In this document: positions 25,505 through 34,888 of the stretch, piece after piece | Numbering within the stretch: the stretch's first letter is position 1 | Layout: every line of letters starts with the position of its first letter | DNA from: Eikenella sp. | GTDB taxonomy: Bacteria; Pseudomonadota; Gammaproteobacteria; Burkholderiales; Neisseriaceae | Assembly: GCA_030528345.1 (NCBI GenBank) | Contig: JAUMZB010000001.1 | Coordinates: forward strand, 54,140-118,139 | Length of the DNA: 64,000 bases | Direction: 5' to 3' | Notes under the pieces: model-generated | What the model was told of the DNA's origin: nothing | The model's input: only the letters and a program-made list of their open reading frames with translations | The model's database searches: none | Translations under genes and position numbers: made by a program

Positions 25505-25945
25505 TCAGCGTTGCTGGCGTTTGGGGTCGTTGGGGCGCCATTGGGCGGCCAGTTTGTCGAGAATGCCGTTGATGAATTTGTGGCTGTCGGTGCCGCCGAA
25601 GGTTTTGGTGACTTCGATGGCTTCGTTGATGACCACCGGATAAGGCGTTTCCGGCATCTCGCGCAACTCGTAGGCGGCCATCAGCAATACGGCGCGCTCA
25701 ATGGGGTTGAGGTCTTTTTCGTCGCGGTCGAGCAGGGGGCGCATGGTCTGCATCAGTTCGCGCTGTGCCTGATGGGCGCCGAAGAAGACGGCGGTAAACA
25801 AGGCATCGTCGGCCTTGGCGAAGTGTTCGTTTTCGCGGATGTTTTTCGCCGCTTCGGGCGCGGGGCTGTTGTTGAGCGCGGTTTGGTACAGCGCCTGCAC
25901 CACGTATTCGCGGGCGCGGCGGCGCGGGGTTTTGTTGGTTTTCAT
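25505..25945 (-). CDS. nusB: Transcription antitermination factor NusB
   Basis: A 146-residue all-helical protein. It shows R-R-R-A-R-E-Y-V-V-Q-A-L-Y-Q (about 8-21), L-N-P-I-E-R-A-V-L-L-M-A-A-Y-E-L (about 80-95), and V-I-N-E-A-I-E-V-T-K-T-F-G-G-T-D-S-H-K-F-I-N-G-I-L-D near the end. With NusE it binds boxA RNA for rRNA antitermination. It follows ribH by 24 bases, the common ribH-nusB pair. Confidence 0.96.
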   Translation of the reverse strand: MKTNKTPRRRAREYVVQALYQTALNNSPAPEAAKNIRENEHFAKADDALFTAVFFGAHQAQRELMQTMRPLLDRDEKDLNPIERAVLLMAAYELREMPETPYPVVINEAIEVTKTFGGTDSHKFINGILDKLAAQWRPNDPKRQQR

Positions 25946-25969
25946 GGCGTGTCCTCGGCAGGGCGGGCG

Positions 25970-26437
25970 TCAGGCGGGGAAGTGTCGGCTCAGGCGGTTG
26001 ACCAGATTGGCGCATTCTACGGCCACCACGGCGGCATCGTCGGCTTTTTCGCGGATGCGCGCGTGGGCCTGCTCGTCGTTTTCGGTGGTGAGGATGGCGT
26101 TGGCAATCGGGATGTTGAAATCGAGGCCGACCCGGCTCACGCCGGCGCCCGATTCGTTGGCCACCAGCTCGAAGTGGTAGGTTTCGCCGCGGATGACGGC
26201 GCCCAGGGCAATCAGGGCGTCGTAATCGCCGGAAGCGGCCATGTTTTGCAGCACCAAGGGCACTTCCAAGGCACCGGGTACGGTGGCCACGGTGATGTCG
26301 GCCTCGGCCACGCCGAGGGCGGTCAGCTTGTCGGTGCACACTTTCAGCATGGCGCTGCCGATTTCGTTGGAGAAGCGGGCTTGGACGATGCCGATGCGCA
26401 GGCTGGTGCCGTCGTGGTCGGGGGTGATGATGTTCAT
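25970..26437 (-). CDS. ribH: 6,7-dimethyl-8-ribityllumazine synthase
   Basis: A 155-residue riboflavin enzyme that condenses a ribityl-diaminouracil with dihydroxybutanone phosphate. Start at M-N-I-I-T-P-D-H-D; a longer upstream frame is noise. Motifs: [10 protein letters not shown] (about 55-64), [14 protein letters not shown] (about 82-95) with the catalytic histidine, and L-T-T-E-N-D-E-Q-A. With ribD elsewhere in the window it covers two steps of riboflavin synthesis. Confidence 0.96.
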   Translation of the reverse strand: MNIITPDHDGTSLRIGIVQARFSNEIGSAMLKVCTDKLTALGVAEADITVATVPGALEVPLVLQNMAASGDYDALIALGAVIRGETYHFELVANESGAGVSRVGLDFNIPIANAILTTENDEQAHARIREKADDAAVVAVECANLVNRLSRHFPA

Positions 26438-26559
26438 GCGGGGTTCCTTGCAAATCGAAACGGGGGGATAAGGCGGGCGGCGCCTGACAGGGCTCAAGGC
26501 GTTTTGCGCCGACAATGCCGCCTTGTGTGAAAGGGAAGGCGTGGGGCTACCTGAAAAGC

Positions 26560-26889
26560 TTATGGGGATGGTGGCGGTTGCCAGTCGGCGGCGGGGACAA
26601 AGCCGTTTTCGGCTTCGCTCCACTCCCAAGCGCCTCCGGCTTCTTGCAGCAGGGGTTGGATGCCGGGGTGGCGTCCGCTGATGTCGGCCATGCTGCATAC
26701 CGAGAAATTATCCGGATCGGCGGCGTATTCGTCGCTTTCGTCGCCGGCGAAAAAACGCCAGCCGCTGTCTTGCTCGAACACCGCCTCTTCGCGGTAGAGA
26801 AAGCCGATGCGGCGGCCGTGTTCGCTGATTTCTTTGCTGGCGATGCAGCGGCCGAGGGCGGCAGAAAGGGCTTGGGCAAAGGGGTTCAT
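26560..26889 (-). CDS. DUF2185 family protein (Imm33-like fold)
   Basis: A 109-residue protein matching the DUF2185 pattern: I-G-F-L-Y-R-E-E followed by [15 protein letters not shown] near residues 28-55, and a C-terminal W-E-W-S-E. The family includes Imm33 immunity proteins but also many stand-alone genes. No toxin gene lies beside it here, so an immunity role is not supported by context. Its stop is next to a DUS (26544-26558). Confidence 0.72.
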   Translation of the reverse strand: MNPFAQALSAALGRCIASKEISEHGRRIGFLYREEAVFEQDSGWRFFAGDESDEYAADPDNFSVCSMADISGRHPGIQPLLQEAGGAWEWSEAENGFVPAADWQPPPSP

Positions 26890-27041
26890 GGCGGCGGGGC
26901 AACGGCGGCAGTGGAAAGGGCGCAATTTTACACCAAAATCCGTGCGCCGCGGCGGCGCATCCGGCCGGCCGGGCGCAAAAGGCTCCGCTGTTGCGTTCAG
27001 GCGGCCGATGCCGATTGTATCCGACGGCCGCTTATCGTGCG

Positions 27042-27047
27042 TATAAT
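27042..27047 (+). promoter_or_regulatory. Probable -10 element of gshA
   Basis: TATAAT about 33 bases before the gshA start, in an otherwise GC-rich gap; no good -35 at 17 bases, so promoter strength is uncertain. Confidence 0.45.
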
Positions 27048-27079
27048 GCGCGTTTTGCATTTTGTTCCGAGGAAGACCC

Positions 27080-28429
27080 ATGAGCCTGCCGCACATGTCG
27101 CCGCAATACCAGCAGCACCTGCTGGACTTCGAAACCCTGCTGCTGAGCAAACAAACCGCCATCGAAGCGTGGTTCCGCGACCAGTGGCGGCGCCACAAGC
27201 CGCCGTTTTACGGCTCGGTGGACCTCCGCAACAGCGGCTACAAAATGTCTTCCGTCGACATGAACCTCTTTCCCGGCGGCTTCAATAACCTCAATCCGCG
27301 CTTCAGCCCGCTGGCGGCCGCGGCGGCCACCGATGCGGTGGAGCGTGCCTGCGAAACCGCCCGCTCGGTGCTGATCGTGCCGGAAAACCATACCCGCAAC
27401 ACCTTCTATCTGGAAAACGTGTATGCGCTGGGCAATATTCTGCGCCAAGCCGGTTTCGAGGTGCGTTTGGGCAGCCTCAATCCCGACATCACCGAGCCTG
27501 CCGAATACCAAACCGCGTTGGGCAACACCATTGTGCTGGAGCCTCTGCGGCGTACCCGGGAGCGCGTGCATTTGGCTGACGGCTTTTCGCCCTGTTTGGT
27601 ATTGTTGAACAACGATTTGTCCGGCGGTGTGCCCGACATCCTGCAGGGCGTGATGCAGACCGTGCTGCCGCCCCTGCACGGCGGCTGGACCACCCGCCGC
27701 AAAACCGCCCATTTTGCCGCCTACAATCAGGTGGCCGCCGAGTTTGCCGAGCTGACCGGCATCGACGAATGGCAGATCAATCCCTATTTCGAACGCATCA
27801 GCGGCCTGGATTTCCATGAGCGCGAAGGCGAAGACGCATTGGCCGAGGCGGTGGAACGCATTCTGGCCAAGATTCGGGCCAAATACGATGAAAAAGGCAT
27901 TTCCGATACGCCGTTTGTGATTGTGAAAGCCGATGCCGGCACCTACGGCATGGGCGTGATGAGTGTGAAATCGGCCGACGAAGTGCGCGGCCTCAACCGC
28001 AAAAACCGCAACAAAATGGCCACGGTGAAAGAAGGCTTGGCGGTAAGCGAAGTGATTGTCCAGGAAGGAATTTACACCTACGAAACCTTGGGCGGCGCGG
28101 TGGCCGAGCCGGTGGTGTATATGATCGACCGCTTCGTGGTGGGCGGTTTTTTCCGCGTGCACGAAGGGCGCGGTGCCGATGAAAACCTGAACGCCAGCGG
28201 CATGCGCTTTGTGCCGCTGGGCCAAAACATGCCGCAAACCGACAGCAGCGCAGACGACCCCGACGTATTGGCCGGCAGCAAGCGCGTGTTCGAGCAGTGG
28301 GAAAACCTGGGCGCGCCCGACGACAAGCAGGCGGGCGATTGCGAAAGCAACCGCCTGTATGTGTACGGCGTGATGGCGCGGTTGTCGCTGTTGGCGGCGG
28401 CGATTGAGCTGGAGCAGACCGCTCCTTAA
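27080..28429 (+). CDS. gshA: Glutamate-cysteine ligase, TIGR02049 type
   Basis: A 449-residue enzyme for the first step of glutathione synthesis, of the proteobacterial TIGR02049 type rather than the E. coli form. Recognisable parts: F-Y-G-S-V-D-L-R-N-S-G-Y-K (about 45-57), D-M-N-L-F-P-G-G-F-N-N-L (about 62-73), K-A-D-A-G-T-Y-G-M-G-V-M and the late E-G-R-G-A-D-E-N-L-N. GAGGA precedes the chosen ATG; a TTG six codons upstream is less likely. Confidence 0.92.
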   Translation: MSLPHMSPQYQQHLLDFETLLLSKQTAIEAWFRDQWRRHKPPFYGSVDLRNSGYKMSSVDMNLFPGGFNNLNPRFSPLAAAAATDAVERACETARSVLIVPENHTRNTFYLENVYALGNILRQAGFEVRLGSLNPDITEPAEYQTALGNTIVLEPLRRTRERVHLADGFSPCLVLLNNDLSGGVPDILQGVMQTVLPPLHGGWTTRRKTAHFAAYNQVAAEFAELTGIDEWQINPYFERISGLDFHEREGEDALAEAVERILAKIRAKYDEKGISDTPFVIVKADAGTYGMGVMSVKSADEVRGLNRKNRNKMATVKEGLAVSEVIVQEGIYTYETLGGAVAEPVVYMIDRFVVGGFFRVHEGRGADENLNASGMRFVPLGQNMPQTDSSADDPDVLAGSKRVFEQWENLGAPDDKQAGDCESNRLYVYGVMARLSLLAAAIELEQTAP

Positions 28430-28437
28430 AATCCGCA

Positions 28438-28492
28438 ACAGGCTGCCTGAACGGGCGAAATCGTGTGAAACGGCTTTTCAGGTAGCCTGAAC
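28438..28492. repeat. DUS pair between gshA and hemF
   Basis: AGGCTGCCTGAA (variant) faces an exact reverse eikDUS across about 30 bases; a weak terminator for gshA. Confidence 0.55.
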
Positions 28493-28526
28493 GCTATGTT
28501 TTTCTTGTTTTTATTTGGTGGGTTAA

Positions 28527-29465
<939 letters not shown>

Positions 29466-29466
29466 G

Positions 29467-30255
29467 ATGCAAACCGAAGCCGTAATCAAACATATTGTGG
29501 ATTGGTTGGCCGATTATGCCCGCCAAGCCGGTGCGCGCGGTTACGTGGTGGGTGTCTCCGGCGGCATCGATTCCGCCGTGGTGTCCGCCCTGTGCGCCCG
29601 CACCGGCCTGGACGTGTTGTGCCTGGCTCTGCCCATCCGCCAGCAGGCCGACCAAGTCGGCCGCGCCGAAAGCCACATGGCTCAGTTGCAGGCGCAGTTT
29701 GCCCGAGTGCGCGCGCTGAGCGTGGACTTGACGCCCACTTTCGAAGCCTTCGAAACCACGGTGTCCGGCACCGCAGCGGATAATAAGGCGCTGGCGCTGG
29801 CCAACACCCGTTCCCGCCTGCGCATGGCGGCGCTGTATTACTACGGCCAGATCAACGGCCTGTTGGTGGCCGGCACCGGCAATAAGGTGGAAGATTTCGG
29901 CGTCGGCTTTTTCACCAAATACGGCGACGGCGGCGTGGACGTGAGCCCGATCGGCGATTTGCTGAAAACGCAGGTCTACCGTTTGGCCGAAGCGCTGGGC
30001 GTGCACGAAACCATCCGCCGTGCCGTGCCCACCGACGGTTTGTGGGATGTGGAGCGCACCGACGAAGAGCAGATGGGCGCGAGCTATCCCGAATTGGAAT
30101 GGGCGATGGCGCAGGCCGAAGCGGGGCGGACGGCCGCCGAATTTGCCGGCCGCGAGCGCGAGGTGTTGGAGATCTACACCCGCCTCAACCGCGCCGCCCG
30201 GCATAAAATCCGGCCGATTCCGGTGTGCGCCGTTCCGCCGGCGCTGTTGGCTTGA
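29467..30255 (+). CDS. nadE: NH3-dependent NAD synthetase
   Basis: A 262-residue enzyme that amidates nicotinic acid adenine dinucleotide to NAD using ammonia. The P-loop S-G-G-I-D-S is at 31-36. Further matches are N-T-R-S-R-L-R-M-A-A-L-Y (about 115-126), G-T-G-N-K-V-E-D-F-G-V-G-F-F-T-K-Y-G-D-G and P-T-D-G-L-W. There is no glutaminase domain. GGAG lies before the ATG; cotranscribed with hemF. Confidence 0.95.
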   Translation: MQTEAVIKHIVDWLADYARQAGARGYVVGVSGGIDSAVVSALCARTGLDVLCLALPIRQQADQVGRAESHMAQLQAQFARVRALSVDLTPTFEAFETTVSGTAADNKALALANTRSRLRMAALYYYGQINGLLVAGTGNKVEDFGVGFFTKYGDGGVDVSPIGDLLKTQVYRLAEALGVHETIRRAVPTDGLWDVERTDEEQMGASYPELEWAMAQAEAGRTAAEFAGREREVLEIYTRLNRAARHKIRPIPVCAVPPALLA

Positions 30256-30390
30256 ACGGCGGTTTCAAGCTGCGCACTCAGCGCGGCGGCGGGGTGGGGC
30301 AGCGGTTTTTCAGCCCGATCCCGTGCGTGCAAAGGTCTCAGGCTACCTGAAAACAGGGGGCCGAGATTTAAATCATAATAAGCCGCAGCA

Positions 30391-30425
30391 GAAACCCGCT
30401 TTCAGGTAGCCTGAAAGCGGGTTTC
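30391..30425. terminator. Convergent terminator between nadE and metQ with DUS in the stem
   Basis: A 15-bp perfect stem GAAACCCGCTTTCAG / CTGAAAGCGGGTTTC with loop GTAGC; the reverse eikDUS spans stem and loop. Another DUS lies at 30341-30352. Confidence 0.88.
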
Positions 30426-30441
30426 TGATACCGCAAAGGGT

Positions 30442-31350
30442 TTATTGTGCGGCAGAAGCAGCGGAGGCTTCGGAAGCCGGTGCGGCGGCTTGGGCCTGCT
30501 CACCCCAGGCAGCGGGGTATTTGTAGCCGGCGAAGCGTTGGCGGGCGTAGGCTTTGAACTCGTCGGAGTTGTAAGCGGCTTCCACGTCTTTCAGCCATTG
30601 GGCGTCTTTGTCGGCAGTGCGTACGGCAGACCAGTTTACATAGGCGAAGCTGGGTTCTTGGAACAGGGCTTCGGTCAGCTGCATGCCGGAGGACATGGCG
30701 TAGTTGCCGTTGACGATGGCGAAGTCAACGTCTTGGCGGCTGCGCGGCAGATTGGCGGCTTCCATTTCCACCAGCTGGATATTTTTCAGGTTGTCGGCGA
30801 TGTCGGCTTTGGAGGCTTTCAAGGGGTCGACGCCGTCTTTGAGCTTGATCCAGCCCAATTCGTTCATCATTACCAGGGCGCGGGCGAAGTTGGAGGGGTC
30901 GTTGGGTACGGACACTGTGCTGCCGTCTTTCACTTGTTCCAGCGCGCCCAGTTTGCCCGGATACAGACCCAGCGGTGCGGTGGGCACTTGGAAGATTTCG
31001 GTCAGATCCAGATTGTGTTCGGCCTTAAAGCCGTCCAGATAGGGCTTGTGCTGGAATACATTGATGTCGATGGCACCTTCGGCCAAAGCTTGGTTGGGGG
31101 TGACGTAGTCGGGGAACTCGGTCAGCTTGACGGTGTAGCCCTGTTTTTCCAGCATGGGCTGGATTTGCTCTTTCACCATGTCGGCAAAGTCGCCGGGGGT
31201 GGTGCCGAAGCGGATTTCCTGCTTGGCTTCGGCGGCCGGTTGGCTGCCTGCAGAAGCGGCGGGCGCTCCGCCGCCTTGGTTTTGGCCGCCGCAGGCCGCC
31301 AGACCGAGGCCGACCACGGCGGAAAGGGTGAATTTCAATAAAGCGTTCAT
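30442..31350 (-). CDS. metQ: D-methionine ABC transporter substrate-binding lipoprotein MetQ
   Basis: A 302-residue NlpA-family lipoprotein. The signal peptide ends L-A-A-C (C20), then a G/Q/A-rich linker, then I-R-F-G-T-T-P-G-D-F-A-D-M-V (about 46-59), V-F-Q-H-K-P-Y-L-D (about 101-109), S-V-P-N-D-P-S-N-F-A-R-A-L and the late A-x-V-N-G-N-Y-A. It binds methionine for uptake by MetN-MetI. An alanine-rich tail is unusual but lies outside the folded domain. Confidence 0.93.
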   Translation of the reverse strand: MNALLKFTLSAVVGLGLAACGGQNQGGGAPAASAGSQPAAEAKQEIRFGTTPGDFADMVKEQIQPMLEKQGYTVKLTEFPDYVTPNQALAEGAIDINVFQHKPYLDGFKAEHNLDLTEIFQVPTAPLGLYPGKLGALEQVKDGSTVSVPNDPSNFARALVMMNELGWIKLKDGVDPLKASKADIADNLKNIQLVEMEAANLPRSRQDVDFAIVNGNYAMSSGMQLTEALFQEPSFAYVNWSAVRTADKDAQWLKDVEAAYNSDEFKAYARQRFAGYKYPAAWGEQAQAAAPASEASAASAAQ

Positions 31351-31387
31351 AAAGTCAAGTCTCCTAAAATTGAGAGTGGTGAAGAAA

Positions 31388-32065
31388 TCAGCGTTTGTCC
31401 AAACGGGCGGAGAGGTAGTTGCCGGCGGCTTGGATGATGACCACCAAGGCAGACAACAGCGCCACCACGGCGGCCATCACTTCGGGCATATAGCGCTGGT
31501 GGCCGTAGCGGATGCCCAAGTCGCCGATGCCGCCGCCGCCGATCAGGCCGGCGGCCGCGCTTTCGCCCAAAATGGCAATCATCAGAATGGTGATGCTCAA
31601 TACCAGGCCGGAGCGGGCTTCATTGAGCAGCACCTTGGTAATCACGGTGAAGGGGGCGGCGCCCATGGCCAGCGCGGCTTCCACCACGCCGCGCGGCACT
31701 TCGTTCAGGTTTTGCTCCACCAGGCGGGCGAAATAAAAGCTGGCGGCAATGCTGAGCGACACCGAGGCGGCCAAGGGGCCGAAAGAAGTGCCCACAATCA
31801 GGCGGGTGAGCGGCATCAGCACAATCATCAGAATCACAAAGGGGAAGGCGCGCATAAAGCTCACCACCCAGCTTAAGGCGCGGTTGAGCGGGGCATTGGC
31901 GAAAATCTGCCCGCGTGCACTGGTAAACAGCCACACGCCGAGCAGGCCGCCCGCCAGAATGCTGACCACGGAGGAAACGCCCACCATCACAAAGGTTTGC
32001 CAAACGGCCGTATAAAAATCGGGAAGCAGGCGTTGCAGGTTTTCCCAGGCAGTGGTTTGGTTCAT
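31388..32065 (-). CDS. metI: Methionine ABC transporter permease MetI
   Basis: A 225-residue permease with about five membrane helices. Recognisable: T-F-V-M-V-G-V-S-S-V-V-S (about 25-36), R-A-F-P-F-V-I-L-M (about 72-80), and the ATPase-contact loop with E-A-A-L-A-M-G-A-A-P (about 128-137). Located in the inner membrane, between metQ (37 bases downstream) and metN (1 base upstream). Confidence 0.94.
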   Translation of the reverse strand: MNQTTAWENLQRLLPDFYTAVWQTFVMVGVSSVVSILAGGLLGVWLFTSARGQIFANAPLNRALSWVVSFMRAFPFVILMIVLMPLTRLIVGTSFGPLAASVSLSIAASFYFARLVEQNLNEVPRGVVEAALAMGAAPFTVITKVLLNEARSGLVLSITILMIAILGESAAAGLIGGGGIGDLGIRYGHQRYMPEVMAAVVALLSALVVIIQAAGNYLSARLDKR

Positions 32066-32066
32066 C

Positions 32067-32804
32067 TCAATCCTCCCTCACCAGTTCGCAGCCGATGGCC
32101 GACTGCGCCAGAATTTCGCGGTTGCGCACTTCGGCCACTTCCAGCAGCCGGCCTTGGTGCAGCAGGGCGGTGCGCTGGCACAGGCGGCGGATGACGCTCA
32201 TCTCGTGGGTGACGATGACAATGGTGACATGGAAGCGCCGGTTGATGTCTTGCAGGCAGTTGAGCACGCTGCGCGTGGTGGCCGGATCGAGGGCGGAAGT
32301 CGGCTCGTCGGCCAGCATCACGGTGGGGCGGGGCGCCAGCGCGCGGGCGATGCCGACACGCTGTTTCTGGCCGCCCGATAGCTGGGCGGGGTAGTGGCCG
32401 GCACGCTCCGACAGACCGACGATTTCCAGGCATTCGGCCACGCGCGGGCGGATGTCGGCGGCCGCCCAGCCGGCGATTTCCAAAGGAAAGGCCACATTGC
32501 CGGCCACGGTGCGGTTGGCCAGCAGGTTGAACTGCTGGAACACCATGCCGATGTTTTGCCGTTCGCGGCGCAGTTGGGCGGCATTCATGGCGGTCAGGTC
32601 GTGGCCGTTGACCACCACGCGGCCGCTGTCGGGCCGCTCCAGCAGGTTGATCAGGCGCAACAGGGTGGATTTGCCGGCGCCGGAATAGCCCATCAGGCCG
32701 AAAATCTCGCCTTGGGCGATTTCCAGGCTCAGGGGGTGCACGGCGGTAAACCGGCCTTGCCGCGCCGCAGTATAGCTTTTGCTGACGGAGTCTAAAATAA
32801 TCAT
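32067..32804 (-). CDS. metN: Methionine ABC transporter ATP-binding protein MetN
   Basis: A 245-residue ATPase. Walker A G-Y-S-G-A-G-K-S-T is at 39-47, signature L-S-G-G-Q-K-Q-R near 137, Walker B V-M-L-A-D-E-P-T-S-A-L-D. It lacks the about 90-residue C-terminal NIL/ACT regulatory domain of E. coli MetN (343 aa), so transinhibition by methionine is probably absent. I start at M-I-I-L-D-S-V-S; no Shine-Dalgarno is visible. The first gene after a probable riboswitch leader. Confidence 0.92.
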   Translation of the reverse strand: MIILDSVSKSYTAARQGRFTAVHPLSLEIAQGEIFGLMGYSGAGKSTLLRLINLLERPDSGRVVVNGHDLTAMNAAQLRRERQNIGMVFQQFNLLANRTVAGNVAFPLEIAGWAAADIRPRVAECLEIVGLSERAGHYPAQLSGGQKQRVGIARALAPRPTVMLADEPTSALDPATTRSVLNCLQDINRRFHVTIVIVTHEMSVIRRLCQRTALLHQGRLLEVAEVRNREILAQSAIGCELVRED

Positions 32805-32821
32805 GGAGAACAAACTGAATA

Positions 32822-32847
32822 AAGCCCACTGCATCAGCAATGGGCTT
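32822..32847 (-). terminator. Terminator hairpin in the metN leader
   Basis: An 11-bp stem on the minus strand, AAGCCCATTGC / GCAGTGGGCTT with loop TGAT, followed by a T-rich run (TATTCAGTTTG) and then the metN ATG 17 bases later. It is the likely expression platform of the riboswitch upstream. Confidence 0.75.
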
Positions 32848-32897
32848 AAAACTTAAAACAGATTCGGGCATCGGCTCGGCCGCATCCGTGCCGCCCC

Positions 32898-32952
32898 TAC
32901 GCTTTAGCTGTTTTAACGCCCGCAAGCTGTGTCAAATCGGCGTAAATCAAAG
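32898..32952 (-). ncRNA. Probable SAM-II (SAM_alpha) riboswitch upstream of metNIQ
   Basis: The minus-strand leader reads GATTTACGCC, GATTTG, AGCTTGCGGGCGTTAAA, ACAGCTAAAGCG in that order. This follows the conserved SAM-II core as I remember it (GAUUUG, GCUUGC, CGUUAAA, GCUAAA). It lies between a strong promoter and a terminator hairpin ahead of methionine-uptake genes, where SAM sensing makes sense. I could not fold it or score it against a covariance model. Confidence 0.65.
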
Positions 32953-32959
32953 GAGGTGC

Positions 32960-32988
32960 ACTATAGCGGTACAGGGCTGTTTTGTCAA
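32960..32988 (-). promoter_or_regulatory. Promoter of the metNIQ operon
   Basis: Minus-strand TTGACA, 17 bases, TATAGT. Transcription would begin a few bases before the riboswitch core, giving a leader of about 150 bases. Confidence 0.8.
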
Positions 32989-33043
32989 GCATATGGCCGG
33001 CTGTCGGCCGCGCTTTCGGGCTACCTGAAAGCCGGTTTGCCGT

Positions 33044-33049
33044 TATAAT
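33044..33049 (+). promoter_or_regulatory. Probable -10 element of folA
   Basis: TATAAT about 30 bases before the folA ATG; a forward DUS covers the region where a -35 would fall. Confidence 0.45.
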
Positions 33050-33079
33050 GGCCGCGTTTTTGTTTTCAGGTAGCCTGTT

Positions 33080-33592
33080 ATGCCGCCCAAAATTACCCTG
33101 ATTGCCGCTGTGGCGCAAAACCGCTGCATCGGCGCCGGCAATGCCATGCCGTGGCACCTTCCCGAAGATTTCGCTTTTTTCAAAGCCTGCACCCTGGGCA
33201 AACCGGTGGTGATGGGGCGCAAAACCTGGGATTCGCTGCCGCGCAAGCCGCTGCCCGGGCGGCGCAATCTGGTGCTCAGCCGCCGGCCGGGCTGGCAGGC
33301 GGCGGGTGCGGAATGCTTTGCCGGTTTGGACGAAGCCTTGGCGGCATTGGCCGGCGAGCAAGAAATCATGATCATCGGCGGTGCACAGATTTACGCGCAG
33401 GCGCTGCCCGCGGCCACCGATTTGCTGCTGACCGAAGTGGCCTTAACGGTGGACGGCGATGCCTTTTTTCCGGATTTCTCCCCAGAAGAGTGGCGGGAAG
33501 TGGCGCGGCAGCCGCAAACCGGCGCCAACGGCACGGCTTTCGATTTCGTGCATTACCGCCGCATCGGGCTACCTGAAACGCCGTCGGCATAA
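33080..33592 (+). CDS. folA: Dihydrofolate reductase
   Basis: A 170-residue enzyme that reduces dihydrofolate to tetrahydrofolate with NADPH. It shows I-A-A-V-A-Q-N-R-C-I-G (about 8-18), M-P-W-H-L-P-E-D-F-A-F-F (about 23-34) with the catalytic acid E29, V-M-G-R-K-T-W-D-S-L-P, and I-I-G-G-A-Q-I-Y. A reverse DUS ends three bases before the ATG, occupying the ribosome-binding region; its AGGT may serve as the Shine-Dalgarno. Confidence 0.96.
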   Translation: MPPKITLIAAVAQNRCIGAGNAMPWHLPEDFAFFKACTLGKPVVMGRKTWDSLPRKPLPGRRNLVLSRRPGWQAAGAECFAGLDEALAALAGEQEIMIIGGAQIYAQALPAATDLLLTEVALTVDGDAFFPDFSPEEWREVARQPQTGANGTAFDFVHYRRIGLPETPSA

Positions 33593-33607
33593 GAAGGTGC
33601 GTTCTGC

Positions 33608-34636
33608 ATGGCTTGGCACCATTTGATCGAACGGCATTGGCAGCATCCGCGCGCTTGGCTCAGCGTGCTGCTGTGGCCGTGGGCCAGGCTGTTTGCCGCC
33701 GTGGCACAGGGTCGTCGGCAGCGTTATCTGAGCGGGCGCGGTGCGGCGGAACGTCTGCCCGTGCCGGTGGCGGTGGTGGGCAACATCCATGCCGGCGGCA
33801 CCGGCAAAACGCCGGTGGTGCAGGCTTTGGTGTGCCAGTTGCAGCAGCGCGGCGTCCGCGTCGGCATCATCAGCCGCGGTTACGGCCGCACAGGGCAGGG
33901 CGTGCTGGTGCTGCGGCCGGACAGTACGGCGGCAGAAGCGGGCGACGAGCCTTTGCTGCTGTACCGCACCACGGGCGCGCCGACGGCGGTGGCCGCCCGC
34001 CGTGCCGATGCCGGCCGCGCTTTGCTGGCGGCGCACCCCGAATTGGAATTGCTGATTGCCGACGACGGTTTGCAGCATTACGCCTTGGCGCGCGATTTTG
34101 AAATAGCGGTATTCCCTGCCGCCGATGTCGGCCGCCGCTTGGACAGCCTGCCCAACGGCCCGCTGCGCGAACCGCTGAGCCGTTTATACGGCGTGGACGC
34201 GGTGGTGTACAGCGGCGGCAGCGGCGCAGCGGCAGCGGTTTTGCCGCTGCCGGATGCGGTTTACACCTGCCGCAGCACGATGCAAAACGGCCGCCCTTAC
34301 CGCTTGGGCAGGCCGGACGCTTTGTTGCCGGCGGGCTGCCTGAACGGCCGTAAAGTGGTGGCGGTGGCGGCGATTGCGCGGCCGGAACGCTTTTTCCGTA
34401 CCGTGCAGGCCGACGGCATCGAATTGGCCGCCGCCGTGGCCTTGCCCGACCATGCGGTGTGGTCGTTCGACGGTTTGCCCGATGCCGATGCGTATTTGGT
34501 CACCGAAAAAGACGCGGTCAAGCTGGCAGCGGATACCGGGGTCGAAGTGTGGGTGTGGCCGGTGAGGGCGCAGTTGCCCGAGGGCTTGGCCGAACGGCTG
34601 CTGCAACGCTGCCTGCCGCAAGATCCGCGCACCTAA
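33608..34636 (+). CDS. lpxK: Tetraacyldisaccharide 4'-kinase LpxK
   Basis: A 342-residue inner-membrane kinase that adds the 4'-phosphate of lipid A. It has an N-terminal membrane-associated helix (about 15-35), the P-loop [12 protein letters not shown] at 58-69, S-R-G-Y-G-R and [10 protein letters not shown] (about 150-160). Followed by trm112 and kdsB, as in Neisseria; kdsB also serves LPS synthesis. Confidence 0.95.
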   Translation: MAWHHLIERHWQHPRAWLSVLLWPWARLFAAVAQGRRQRYLSGRGAAERLPVPVAVVGNIHAGGTGKTPVVQALVCQLQQRGVRVGIISRGYGRTGQGVLVLRPDSTAAEAGDEPLLLYRTTGAPTAVAARRADAGRALLAAHPELELLIADDGLQHYALARDFEIAVFPAADVGRRLDSLPNGPLREPLSRLYGVDAVVYSGGSGAAAAVLPLPDAVYTCRSTMQNGRPYRLGRPDALLPAGCLNGRKVVAVAAIARPERFFRTVQADGIELAAAVALPDHAVWSFDGLPDADAYLVTEKDAVKLAADTGVEVWVWPVRAQLPEGLAERLLQRCLPQDPRT

Positions 34637-34705
34637 TCCGCCCGTTACGCGGTACAATGCGTCCTGTTTGCAAGGCGGCCGCACGCCGCAAAGGATTTTC
34701 CGATC

Positions 34706-34888
34706 ATGGACAAAAAATACCTCGACATCCTCGTTTGCCCGCTGACCAAGGGCGCGCTCGAATACCATGCCGACAAACAAGAGTTGTGGAGCCGTCAGGC
34801 AAAGCTGGCTTATCCCATTCGCGACGGCATCCCCACCATGCTGGAAAACGAAGCCCGCCCCCTGAGCGAAGAAGAGCTCAAAGCATGA
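34706..34888 (+). CDS. Trm112 family protein
   Basis: A 60-residue protein starting [18 protein letters not shown] and ending [10 protein letters not shown], the bacterial Trm112/YcaR pattern. Only one of the usual cysteines is present, as in many bacterial members. It overlaps kdsB by four bases (ATGA), the conserved lpxK-ycaR-kdsB order. Confidence 0.9.
   Translation: MDKKYLDILVCPLTKGALEYHADKQELWSRQAKLAYPIRDGIPTMLENEARPLSEEELKA

Noticed and set aside
26560..26889. DUF2185 gene as an immunity gene of a toxin pair
   Set aside because: No polymorphic toxin, secretion gene or second immunity gene lies beside it; neighbours are ribH and gshA.
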